From Ruminococcus sp. UBA7013 (GTDB lineage: Bacteria > Bacillota > Clostridia > Oscillospirales > Ruminococcaceae), in contig DJXD01000096.1 of NCBI GenBank assembly GCA_002449585.1, positions 1 through 15,123 on the forward strand: 15,123 bases of DNA, given 5' to 3'. Within the stretch, counting starts at the first letter, position 1. Each line of letters begins with the position of its first letter. This document shows, one piece after another, positions 1-7,548 of the stretch. A program made the translations under genes and the position numbers. The notes beneath the pieces were generated by a model. It had not been told where the DNA came from, ran no database searches, and worked only from the letters and a program-made list of their open reading frames with translations.

Positions 1-1
1 T

Positions 2-919
2 TCCTTGCTAACTTTTGTTGAAATTCCGGATAGTGTGAAAACCATCGGAAGCGGTGCATTTGCTATGACAAATCTATCTTCTGTGACTCTGCCTGATAAT
101 ACAAAAATCAATGGAAATCTTTTCTACAAATGCCCTAATCTTACAGAAATCACAGTTTCTGATACTAATCTGAATTATACATCAGAAAATGGTGTTCTTT
201 TCTCAAAAGACAAATCTGCTCTGCTGATCTGCAATTCCAATAAAACAGGGGAATTTATTGTTCCGGATGGTGTTAATATCATTGCAGAAAATGCTTTTGC
301 ATGGTGTGAAAATCTGACTTCTGTTGTCATTCCTGATAGTGTCACCTCTATAGGAAGTGGGGCTTTTTATGAATGCTATGCACTGACTTCTGTCAATATC
401 CCCAAAAATATGACTACGATTGAAACAGGTACATTTCTTTATTGCACATCTCTCCGCAAAATTGAACTTCCGGAAAATATCACAAAAATCTGCTATCAGG
501 CATTTAATAACGTGTCAAATTTGGAGAATATTATCATCAAAAATCCTAACTGTGAAATTTATCCAAGTAAGACAACAATTTTTAATGATACATTCAGAAA
601 CGGCAAATCCGTTGATTATGATGGCATCATCTATGGCTATGAAAATTCTACTGCGCAGGCTTATGCAGAAGCTTATGGTTATCAGTTTGAATCTTTGGGC
701 GAAGAAACAAGCCCCGTTTTGTCTCTTGGCGATGTAAACGGAGACGGGGCAATTAATATTATGGATGTTATCAAAATCAACAAAGCTATTTTTGGCAAAG
801 AAACGCTTAATGAAAGCCAGCTGAAAGCGGCTGATATTAATGGTAATCATATGCCAGATGCTACAGATTCCCTCAGCATTATGAAATATATTATTTCTCA
901 TCAATTCCCGGAAAATTAA
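2..919 (+). CDS. BspA-like leucine-rich-repeat protein with C-terminal dockerin (5' truncated)
   Basis: The reading frame is open from the window edge, so the N-terminus and any signal peptide lie upstream; the TTG at 5 is not a credible start. Roughly the first 190 visible residues are LRR_5/BspA-type repeats, recognisable by recurring 'IPDSVxxIGSGAFxxCxxL' units. A dockerin-like module follows at about residues 240-300. Its first calcium loop is canonical (DVNGDGAINIMD, from base 731). The second loop (DINGNHMPDATD) keeps most acidic positions but has His where Gly is usual. Dockerins bind cohesins and place proteins on cellulosome- or amylosome-like scaffolds; BspA LRRs usually mediate surface adhesion or substrate recognition. 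The protein is therefore probably secreted and docked to a scaffold. A terminator follows directly. The family call is firm; ligand and partner are unknown. Confidence 0.88.
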   Translation, partial: SLLTFVEIPDSVKTIGSGAFAMTNLSSVTLPDNTKINGNLFYKCPNLTEITVSDTNLNYTSENGVLFSKDKSALLICNSNKTGEFIVPDGVNIIAENAFAWCENLTSVVIPDSVTSIGSGAFYECYALTSVNIPKNMTTIETGTFLYCTSLRKIELPENITKICYQAFNNVSNLENIIIKNPNCEIYPSKTTIFNDTFRNGKSVDYDGIIYGYENSTAQAYAEAYGYQFESLGEETSPVLSLGDVNGDGAINIMDVIKINKAIFGKETLNESQLKAADINGNHMPDATDSLSIMKYIISHQFPEN

Positions 920-935
920 TTCCTGTAATGATCCG

Positions 936-967
936 CTGCCCTGAAATATCAGGGCAGTTTGCTTTTT
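936..967 (+). terminator. Intrinsic terminator after the LRR-dockerin gene
   Basis: A perfect 9-bp stem, CTGCCCTGA paired with TCAGGGCAG, closes a 4-base AATA loop and is followed by TTTGCTTTTT. It lies 17 bases after the stop codon and upstream of the next promoter, so it separates the two transcription units. Confidence 0.9.
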
Positions 968-978
968 GATAATGATGT

Positions 979-1007
979 TTGACATTTCTGTGCAGATATG
1001 CTATACT
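979..1007 (+). promoter_or_regulatory. Sigma-A promoter with extended -10 for the SBP-like/PASTA unit
   Basis: The -35 box is TTGACA (979-984), followed by a 17-base spacer and the -10 box TATACT (1002-1007). A TG at 999-1000 adds an extended -10. Transcription would begin near base 1014. This excludes the upstream start candidates of the next frame and fixes its start at 1045. Confidence 0.87.
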
Positions 1008-1044
1008 AGTTAATAGAATTATCAGAAACAGCAAGGTGAGATTG

Positions 1045-1920
1045 ATGTATATTTCAAAAAAATATAAAATACTGGCTGTCTGCGGCTGTTTATTTGGCTT
1101 GATAACAGGTATTTTGATTTCTGAACGAATCCAGCAGAAACAGCTTTCTCTGCATGAAAGATGGAAACAGGGATTATTGCATCCTGATATGATTTCTGTC
1201 TGGATGCCTCTCCCAGAAGAGATGACGGCACAGGATGCACAGCAGACTTTTGAACGCCTGACACAAAATTTTGAAACACAATATCCCGGTTTTGGTGTGG
1301 ATTTGCAGATTTATGCTAATCCGGATGATTATCAAGCAATGCTGACACAAGAACATCCTGTTGTCTGGATCAGTCAGGAAGCGCAGGGGGAAGATTTATC
1401 TGAATTGATTAGCGAATTGAATGCATCTTATCTGACGGATTTATCTAAATTTAAAATTGCTGTACCTTTGTCATTTCATTTGAAAGCTATGTATGCTGAT
1501 AGCCCTCAGAAATGGATTGCGGCTCAGGACATCCCCACAGAAATCAGTGAAAATTTTCCTGCTGTCATGCCATCTTTGCATTCCACTTCCGGTGCGGCTA
1601 TTATTGATCAGAATACTGCATTATCTGGAACAGTCAGAATGATTCCCGTCTCTGAAAATGATGTGTTTCCCATGCAGTTCAGCAATTATTGCTGTATTAA
1701 TCCGGAAGCGGATCAGAACAGCCGAAAAATTGGTATGTTATGGATTTCTTATTTATTATCCGAAGAAGCGCAAAGTATTTTATTTGCAGAACATTATGGA
1801 GAGCTGCCGCTTCATGAACAGGCTTTTTCACATGCAATCACAATACATAAAAGCTTTGCTGTGCTAGATGAGATCAAGACAAAATTTGTCAGTGAAATGG
1901 AGGAAAGTTCTGATGCATAA
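1045..1920 (+). CDS. Membrane-anchored protein resembling ABC solute-binding proteins
   Basis: 291 residues starting at ATG 1045, with AAGGTGAG just upstream. The frame could open further upstream, but that part overlaps the promoter. Residues about 8-27 form one hydrophobic segment after a Lys-rich start and lack a lipobox Cys, so this is probably an uncleaved N-terminal anchor with the rest outside the cell. The C-terminal stretch 'YLLSEEAQSILFAEHYGELP' resembles the terminal helices of family-1 extracellular solute-binding proteins. The protein is shorter than typical sugar-binding members (about 400 residues), and no transporter permease is adjacent. It overlaps the following PASTA gene by 8 bases, so the two are coupled. 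A role in sensing or presenting a cell-wall or sugar ligand is possible, but the function is not known. Confidence 0.6.
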   Translation: MYISKKYKILAVCGCLFGLITGILISERIQQKQLSLHERWKQGLLHPDMISVWMPLPEEMTAQDAQQTFERLTQNFETQYPGFGVDLQIYANPDDYQAMLTQEHPVVWISQEAQGEDLSELISELNASYLTDLSKFKIAVPLSFHLKAMYADSPQKWIAAQDIPTEISENFPAVMPSLHSTSGAAIIDQNTALSGTVRMIPVSENDVFPMQFSNYCCINPEADQNSRKIGMLWISYLLSEEAQSILFAEHYGELPLHEQAFSHAITIHKSFAVLDEIKTKFVSEMEESSDA

Positions 1921-3226
1921 ATTTATGTTTCTGCTTCCTGTTCTGATCTGTCTGATTTCCTGCGGCCTGCCTGTTCTGCTTGCTACCCGGAAAACAGAAA
2001 ATATCTTTGTGGATGATATAAAATATCAGCTCGAAAAAAATCAAATCATTCTGCCGGAGCTGTTATATCTTTCACAGGAGGATGCTGTTCAGAAATTGCA
2101 GTCTTTGGGATTAACTGTCATGATCGGAGAAACAGCGCATAATGCTGCTGTGCCTGAAAATCATGTGTTGACACAGTCCCCTTCTGCTGGAGCAGTTCTT
2201 ATGCCGGGGGATGCTGTCATGCTGACAATCAGCGACGGCTGGAAAGAATATGTTCCAGATGTGACAGATATGCCAAAAGAAAAAGCAACCAGCATTCTGG
2301 AAGATCTTGGATTTTCTGTGAAATATCAGGAACAGCCTGATGATTTCAATGCGCCTGACACTGTTATTTCTCAGAATTTTGAGCCGGATCAGAAAATCCC
2401 GATCGGTACAACCATTTGCTTGACCCTCTCCACAGGACGGGAAAATATAAATATCTCTGTGACAGAAACCGTAGGGAATTATATTGGCATGGATTTCAAA
2501 GAAGCGAAAATAATATTAGCTGAATCTAATCTTTATGCTATATTGGCCGATACTGTTTATGATCCGGATATTCCCAGCGGAAAAATTATTTCACAGGATA
2601 TTTTATCTGGTTCAGAAGTGCCGCAAGGTACAGGCATTCAAATGAAAATCAGCCTTGGGCGGCCTTCTGTTCATGTTCCGGATTGTACCGGACGAACATC
2701 TTCTGAAGCCCGGAAGCTTCTGGAAGATGCTGGATTAACCTGCATGATAATTTATACAGCATCAGAAAATGATCCATTGGATTATATTATTTCACAGGAT
2801 CAGCCAGCAGATAGTTCTGTTTCTATTGGAAGTCAGATATGGCTGACTGCCAGTGTAGGCGCATCCAGCTATGTGATCAGCACAGGCGGCTGGTCAGGCA
2901 ATCCCCTGCCTTCTTTTACAACAGAGCCGCCGACAGATCCCCCCACTGAGCCGCCAACAGAGCTCCCTACAACCATCCCGGAAACGATTCCGGAAATCAT
3001 CACAGATCCGCCGGAAACCGTTCCTGAAATGATCACAGAACCAGAAACAGATCCCCCAACAGATCCCCCTGAAATTCTGACAGAACCAGAACCGATTGTG
3101 ATCGAAACTATACCGCCGGAAATCATTCCGGATCTTCCTGACACGGAAATCACTCCGGAAACGATGCCAATTTTTGAAACAATGCCGGAAGGATATGAAA
3201 ATGCACCGGAAACCGCACCTTTTTGA
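1913..3226 (+). CDS. Kinase-less PASTA-repeat surface protein with Pro-rich tail
   Basis: 437 residues from ATG 1913, preceded by GGAGGAAAG at 1899-1907; this start overlaps the stop of the previous gene. Residues about 5-24 are hydrophobic and contain LISC (Cys17), which could be a lipobox or part of a membrane anchor. Four PASTA-like repeats follow at about 46-109, 112-176, 182-250 and 252-317. Each has the 'xxAxxxLxxxGL...VxxQxPxxGxxxxxGxxVxLxxS' pattern. Residues about 328-437 are a Pro/Thr/Glu/Ile-rich tail without an LPxTG sorting motif. PASTA repeats normally form the outer part of PrkC/Stk1 kinases or penicillin-binding proteins and contact peptidoglycan. Here neither a kinase nor a transpeptidase domain is present, so a peptidoglycan-binding or scaffolding role is inferred. 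Confidence 0.85.
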   Translation: MHKFMFLLPVLICLISCGLPVLLATRKTENIFVDDIKYQLEKNQIILPELLYLSQEDAVQKLQSLGLTVMIGETAHNAAVPENHVLTQSPSAGAVLMPGDAVMLTISDGWKEYVPDVTDMPKEKATSILEDLGFSVKYQEQPDDFNAPDTVISQNFEPDQKIPIGTTICLTLSTGRENINISVTETVGNYIGMDFKEAKIILAESNLYAILADTVYDPDIPSGKIISQDILSGSEVPQGTGIQMKISLGRPSVHVPDCTGRTSSEARKLLEDAGLTCMIIYTASENDPLDYIISQDQPADSSVSIGSQIWLTASVGASSYVISTGGWSGNPLPSFTTEPPTDPPTEPPTELPTTIPETIPEIITDPPETVPEMITEPETDPPTDPPEILTEPEPIVIETIPPEIIPDLPDTEITPETMPIFETMPEGYENAPETAPF

Positions 3227-3239
3227 TAAAAAACAGCAT

Positions 3240-3279
3240 TCTGCACAAAGAAGTTGAAAAATCTTTGTGCAGATTTTTT
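3240..3279 (+). terminator. Intrinsic terminator after the PASTA gene
   Basis: A perfect 12-bp stem (TCTGCACAAAGA with TCTTTGTGCAGA), a 10-base loop and a run of six T. It lies 13 bases past the stop and separates this unit from the sigma-factor operon. Confidence 0.93.
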
Positions 3280-3355
3280 CAATAAATAGATCATCTATGA
3301 TTCGTATTATAAGCAGACGGGCGGAAACGTCAGTCACGGAGAGGAGGACAGCCTT

Positions 3356-3904
3356 GTGACAGATGCAGAATTTGACATTGCAGTGAAAAAAATCCGGAAT
3401 GGTGATAAAAATGGTCTGCGAATGATCTACGATGCGTACGGCGATAGAATTTACAGATTGTTTTTCAGCAAGATCAGAAATCATCAGGACGCTGAAGATT
3501 TGACATCGGATTTTTTTCTGAAATTATGGGAATGTGTTTCTTCTTATCAACCTGGCCGGGGTCACAAATGCTGGCTAACAACAATCGCCAGAAATATGGC
3601 AGTGGATTACTTCCGGAAATCCGGAAGAGAAACCCCTGTTGAAGATGTTGAAGCTGTGAATGAAGCCGCCTTTACAGAACATACTACCGCAGAAGATCAG
3701 ACAATTAATAAAATACAGACTTCACATCTGCTTTCCTCTCTTTCCGAAGAAGAACAGGAAATTGTACAGTTACATATTGCGGCAGAACTGACTTTCCGGG
3801 AAATTGCTGTCATATTAAAAAGACCTTTGGGCACAGTAGCCTGGAAATACCGGAACGCCATCGGGAAATTACAGAAACTGGCAAAGGAGGGTCAGCTGAT
3901 ATGA
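3356..3904 (+). CDS. ECF-type RNA polymerase sigma factor
   Basis: 182 residues with a GTG start at 3356; AGGAGG (3342-3347) sits 8 bases upstream, which decides the start. Region 2 spans about residues 21-92 (from LRMIYDAYGDRIYRLFF through DAEDLTSDFFLKLW to ARNMAVDYFRK). Region 4 spans about 126-175, with a helix-turn-helix around TFREIAVILKRPLGTVAWKYR. There is no region 3, and the length is typical of ECF factors. It binds core polymerase and selects promoters, probably in response to a cell-surface signal. It overlaps the next gene by ATGA, the usual sigma/anti-sigma arrangement. No convincing sigma-A -35 box was found between the preceding terminator and the gene. The operon may therefore use its own sigma factor, but this is not shown. 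Confidence 0.92.
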   Translation: MTDAEFDIAVKKIRNGDKNGLRMIYDAYGDRIYRLFFSKIRNHQDAEDLTSDFFLKLWECVSSYQPGRGHKCWLTTIARNMAVDYFRKSGRETPVEDVEAVNEAAFTEHTTAEDQTINKIQTSHLLSSLSEEEQEIVQLHIAAELTFREIAVILKRPLGTVAWKYRNAIGKLQKLAKEGQLI

Positions 3905-4749
3905 CAAGAAAAGAAATAGAAAAGAGATGTCGGGAAGAAATGCAGCAGAATATCCCCGATCGGGAAGCCCTCTGGCAAAAGATTGAAGCCAATCTTCCGG
4001 AACAACCTGTCAATCAGAAATCACAGATTTCTATGATTGCATTCCGGAGAATTCTGGGAGCAGCAGCCTGCTTTCTGCTGATTACAGTCGGATTAAAATT
4101 CATGATTCCTAAAACGTTGAGTAATGCTCCTGCTTCGTCAGATGCTCATACAGATTATGTAGAAGAATTTGAAGATGCCGCTGATGCAGAATTGCTCCCA
4201 CAGACAGAATTTATTAAATATAGTGATCTGAAATTAGCACAGGAAAAAGAGGAATTGCAGATTAATTATCAGCAGCTTGGCACACAGGAAGAATATTTCA
4301 ATGAAGATGCTATATTATCCAAAACAGAATATTTCTTTGATGTCAAAGTGATTGCTGAAAATCAGGATGATACAACTGGTGAAATGATCTATCAGCTTTC
4401 TGTGATTCATGTATTAGGCGGAGACCGTGAAGGAGAATCAGAAAATTCAGAAATCACACTCAGAAGTCATTCCGCTTATGTATTGAAACAGGATCATGAA
4501 TATATTTTATCATTGCTTTATGATCAGAAAAATCAGAACTGGCAATTGTCTTATACTTGCGCTCCGCAGATCGAGAAAACACAGGATCAGAAATTAATCA
4601 TTCCAAATGGCTTTTATACGCTTATGCAGGGCGAAACGACACCAGTCTTATATGATAGCTACGGAAAAGATGATTATTTCTATGATCGAATGTTCCTCAC
4701 AGAAGAAATGAATTTGCAGTTATTAATCCAGAAATGGGAAACATTATAA
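3901..4749 (+). CDS. Putative membrane anti-sigma factor
   Basis: 282 residues; ATG at 3901 overlaps the sigma stop by 4 bases, with AAAGGAGG just upstream inside the sigma gene. Residues 1-50 are charged and cytoplasmic-like (MTRKEIEKRCREEM...). Residues about 51-69 form a single membrane segment (ILGAAACFLLITVGLKFMI). The remaining 210 or so residues would lie outside and match no family I recognise. The zinc-binding HxxxCxxC signature of ZAS anti-sigma factors is absent, so the assignment rests on topology and gene order: sigma, single-pass protein, lipoprotein. If correct, the N-terminal domain holds the sigma factor at the membrane and the outer domain senses a signal, perhaps via the VWA lipoprotein encoded next. 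Confidence 0.62.
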   Translation: MTRKEIEKRCREEMQQNIPDREALWQKIEANLPEQPVNQKSQISMIAFRRILGAAACFLLITVGLKFMIPKTLSNAPASSDAHTDYVEEFEDAADAELLPQTEFIKYSDLKLAQEKEELQINYQQLGTQEEYFNEDAILSKTEYFFDVKVIAENQDDTTGEMIYQLSVIHVLGGDREGESENSEITLRSHSAYVLKQDHEYILSLLYDQKNQNWQLSYTCAPQIEKTQDQKLIIPNGFYTLMQGETTPVLYDSYGKDDYFYDRMFLTEEMNLQLLIQKWETL

Positions 4750-4766
4750 ATCAGGAGGGATTTTAC

Positions 4767-6740
4767 ATGAAAAAATATAGAAATCTTGCGCTGATTATGG
4801 CGATATGCCTGACAGCAGTCTTTTACAGTGCCTGCGGAGGAAGCAATGAAAAATATGATACTGCTCCTTCTTTGGATCAATCAAATGGAATCAAACAAAA
4901 TCAGTCAAAAAATGCCTCACCTCAGGCCGTTCAGGAAGCTCCAGCTTTAGAATATGAATATTCTGCTGATGAAGATGTTGTAGATGTATATAATACTAAC
5001 AGTAATGAATACAGCGAAATCATTGAAAATGGCTTTATCAATACAGCAGATGAAGCCGTCAGTACGTTTTCAATTGATGTGGATACAGCTTCTTATTCCA
5101 ATATCAGACGTATGATTCAAGAAGGGTATCCTGTCTCAAAAGATGCTGTTAGAATCGAAGAAATGATTAATTATTTTAGCTATGATTACGCTGAACCAAC
5201 GGACGGCGCACCCTTCTCTGTCACAACAGAATTGACAAATTGCCCTTGGAATGCTGATAGTCAGCTGATGCTTGTCGGATTGCAGGCCGATAAAATCGAC
5301 ATGGAAAACCGTCCGCCTATGAATCTGGTATTTTTGATTGATGTCAGTGGCTCTATGTATGGCGATGACAGATTAGGCTTAGTACAGAAAGCGGTCAATA
5401 TGCTGGCTGAAAATCTCAATGCAGATGATAGAATTTCTATCGTGACATATGCCGGGTATGAATCTGTATTATTAGAAGGTGCTTCCGGCAGTGATACCAG
5501 TACTATTATTAATGCAATCAATAATCTGGAGGCAGGGGGATCAACCGCCGGAGAAGCTGGTATTAAAAAAGCTTATGAAATCGCTGAAAAATATTTCATT
5601 CAGGGCGGAAATAACAGAATTCTCCTTGCAACGGATGGAGATCTGAATGTTGGTGTTTCTTCTTCTGATGAATTGAAATCTCTTGTTGAAAAAGAACGGG
5701 ATACAGGTGTGAATCTATCTGTATTAGGGTTTGGCTATGGTAATTATAAAGATGATCGCCTGGAAACACTTGCTGATAATGGTAATGGCAATTATGCTTA
5801 TATCGATAGCGAGCTAGAAGCCCGGAAAGTATTAGTTTCTGAAATGGGCGGAACATTGTACACTGTCGCTAAGGATGTAAAATTGCAGCTTTCTTTTGAT
5901 CCGGAAAATGTGCAAAGCTATCGGCTAATCGGCTATGAAAACAGAGTTCTTGCAAATGAAGATTTTAATAATGATAAAGTGGATGCCGGTGAAATTGGTG
6001 CTGGTCACAGCGTAACGGCATTATATGAAATCATTCCGTCAGAAGATCTGGTTGGTGATCATCTCATGACGCTGGCAATGCGCTATAAAGAACCGGATGG
6101 AGAGCAAAGTATTCTGAAAGAATATCCTGTATCTTATTCTGAATGCAGAACAGATAGCATCAGTAAAAATTCTGCAATGGCGGCAGCTGTCACAGAATTC
6201 GGTATGCTTTTGAGACATAGTGCCTATGCAGGAAACGCAAGCTATTCACAGATTCAGGAATTATTATCTCAAACAGATGTAGAGGATGAATACAGACGGG
6301 AATTTGTACAGTTAATAGAATTAGCTTCTCAGCAGGGTTTGCTTTCGTATACTGCAACTGCTCCTGTTGAGACAGATGATTCAAATATTACGACAGCCCC
6401 GTTGGAAGAAACTGAAGAGTCTGTAGAATATATTGTAAATGCCTTCTATCATGGCAATCAGGTTGATTTTCCCGATCCGGAAAGTTTTATCAGCATGACA
6501 AAACTCTATCAGGAACAGGCTGTTTCTGCGGAACTTGCTGATACTGCGGATCAGGCCATTGCAGATGGTATCTATGTAGAAATCGCTCCGGCGGATGATC
6601 CTAAAAATATTTTTATTTTCCTGATAGATGATGAAAATGAACAATTTGTGATTGCCTATGATGATGATGTCAAATGTTATGCCTTTCCTAAAGTGCTCAA
6701 AGATGAATTATTAATCAGAATGCAGGCAAGTGCTCCATGA
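4767..6740 (+). CDS. YfbK-type von Willebrand factor A lipoprotein
   Basis: 657 residues from ATG 4767; AGGAGG at 4753-4758 selects this start over the upstream in-frame ATG at 4734, which lies inside the preceding gene. Residues 1-23 are a lipoprotein-like signal ending YSAC (Cys23, Tyr at -3 is unusual). A linker runs to about 85, then the YfbK N-terminal von Willebrand-associated region (about 86-186), the VWA domain (about 187-360), a DUF3520-like region (about 362-525) and an extra C-terminal segment (526-657). The metal site is intact: DVSGS (192-196), Thr260 in GGSTAG and Asp290 in ATDGD. VWA domains bind protein partners through a divalent cation. Last gene of the ECF sigma operon, so it may be the sensor partner or an envelope-stress output; the ligand is unknown. 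Confidence 0.88.
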   Translation: MKKYRNLALIMAICLTAVFYSACGGSNEKYDTAPSLDQSNGIKQNQSKNASPQAVQEAPALEYEYSADEDVVDVYNTNSNEYSEIIENGFINTADEAVSTFSIDVDTASYSNIRRMIQEGYPVSKDAVRIEEMINYFSYDYAEPTDGAPFSVTTELTNCPWNADSQLMLVGLQADKIDMENRPPMNLVFLIDVSGSMYGDDRLGLVQKAVNMLAENLNADDRISIVTYAGYESVLLEGASGSDTSTIINAINNLEAGGSTAGEAGIKKAYEIAEKYFIQGGNNRILLATDGDLNVGVSSSDELKSLVEKERDTGVNLSVLGFGYGNYKDDRLETLADNGNGNYAYIDSELEARKVLVSEMGGTLYTVAKDVKLQLSFDPENVQSYRLIGYENRVLANEDFNNDKVDAGEIGAGHSVTALYEIIPSEDLVGDHLMTLAMRYKEPDGEQSILKEYPVSYSECRTDSISKNSAMAAAVTEFGMLLRHSAYAGNASYSQIQELLSQTDVEDEYRREFVQLIELASQQGLLSYTATAPVETDDSNITTAPLEETEESVEYIVNAFYHGNQVDFPDPESFISMTKLYQEQAVSAELADTADQAIADGIYVEIAPADDPKNIFIFLIDDENEQFVIAYDDDVKCYAFPKVLKDELLIRMQASAP

Positions 6741-6780
6741 AAAAAACTGCTGTACTGTTTGACAGTGCAGCAGTTTTTAT
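6741..6780. terminator. Bidirectional terminator between convergent operons
   Basis: A 15-bp stem with one G-U pair (6744-6758 with 6762-6776) closes a 3-base loop. On the plus strand it runs into TTTTT; on the minus strand it runs into TTTTTT (complement of 6741-6746). It lies between the stops at 6740 and 6781, so it can end both the VWA operon and the B12 transport operon. Confidence 0.9.
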
Positions 6781-7548
6781 TTATTGCATTAGAAATTGAT
6801 AGATAGCTTCATAGCTGCCAGGTGTCAGCTGATATAATTCTTCCAGACGCTGATTTGTAAATACTTCTTCCGGTGTGCCGATATATGGCGGATTTCCGGG
6901 ATTAAGACATAATAATCTGTCAGAAATCTGTTTTGCAAGTTCCAGCTCATGCAAAGACATGATCACAGTAATCTGTTTTTTATGCGCAAGCATCCGGATT
7001 AATTCTAATAATTCTAATTTATAGCGAATATCTAAAAATGAAGTTGGTTCATCAAGAATGAGAAGTTCAGGCTCTTGGCAGACCGCTCTGGCGATCATGA
7101 CACGCTGACGTTGACCATCACTGATTTCATGAAAATCACGGTTATATAACTCTGAAATATGCGTGATTGCCATGGCTTCCCGGATTTTATGATGATCCTG
7201 ATCAGATAAAATGCCAAATTTGCCCGTGTAAGGATAACGCCCTGAAGCAACTACATCCGCACAGGTCATAAGCTCCGGATCAATGCGCTGTGTCAGAACA
7301 ATTGCAATTTTCCTGGCTTTCTGATTGGCCGGAATTTCTTCTAATTTCTGATTTTCAAGCAAAATTTCTCCGGAAAGAGCTTTCAGCTGTCCGGCCAATG
7401 TTTTCAGAACAGTCGATTTTCCTGCACCATTCGCACCGATTAAAGTCAAGATTTCTCCTTTGGAAATGATTACAGATAAATTTTCAAGTACTGGATTTTT
7501 TCCATATCCGACAGATAAATTCTGAATTTCTAAAAAAGCAGGATTCAT
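6781..7548 (-). CDS. ABC transporter ATPase, cobalamin/Fe-chelate (BtuD/FecE) type
   Basis: 255 residues, full length for the family. Visible motifs: Walker A GANGAGKST (38-46), Q-loop Gln87, signature ISDGQRQR (142-149, with Ser-Asp-Gly in place of the usual Ser-Gly-Gly), Walker B LLILDEP (162-168), D-loop SFLD (170-173) and switch His200. It powers import through the adjacent FecCD-type permease. Its ATG overlaps the permease stop by 4 bases (ATGA), and AAAGGA lies just upstream within the permease gene. It is the last gene of the riboswitch-led operon and ends at a bidirectional terminator. The family alone does not separate corrinoid, heme and siderophore transporters; the B12 riboswitch favours a corrinoid or cobalt-tetrapyrrole substrate. 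Confidence 0.93.
   Translation of the reverse strand: MNPAFLEIQNLSVGYGKNPVLENLSVIISKGEILTLIGANGAGKSTVLKTLAGQLKALSGEILLENQKLEEIPANQKARKIAIVLTQRIDPELMTCADVVASGRYPYTGKFGILSDQDHHKIREAMAITHISELYNRDFHEISDGQRQRVMIARAVCQEPELLILDEPTSFLDIRYKLELLELIRMLAHKKQITVIMSLHELELAKQISDRLLCLNPGNPPYIGTPEEVFTNQRLEELYQLTPGSYEAIYQFLMQ

Noticed and set aside
979..1044. Longer N-terminus for the SBP-like protein
   Set aside because: These bases hold the promoter boxes and expected transcription start, so they cannot all be translated from that promoter.
2869..3294. Antisense open frame rich in Gly/Ser/Val (SGSVGGSV repeats)
   Set aside because: It is the mirror of the Pro/Thr/Glu codons of the PASTA protein tail and includes the terminator. 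No ribosome site was seen.
3280..3313. Sigma-A promoter for the ECF operon (TATTAT at 3305-3310)
   Set aside because: No acceptable -35 hexamer lies 16-18 bases upstream, so I did not list it as a promoter.
3901..4050. Zinc-binding anti-sigma (ZAS) domain
   Set aside because: No HxxxCxxC motif is present in the N-terminal 50 residues, so only topology and gene order support an anti-sigma role.
4734..4766. Upstream ATG for the VWA lipoprotein
   Set aside because: It lies within the end of the preceding gene and would put a charged, non-signal segment before the lipoprotein signal; AGGAGG is correctly placed for 4767 instead.
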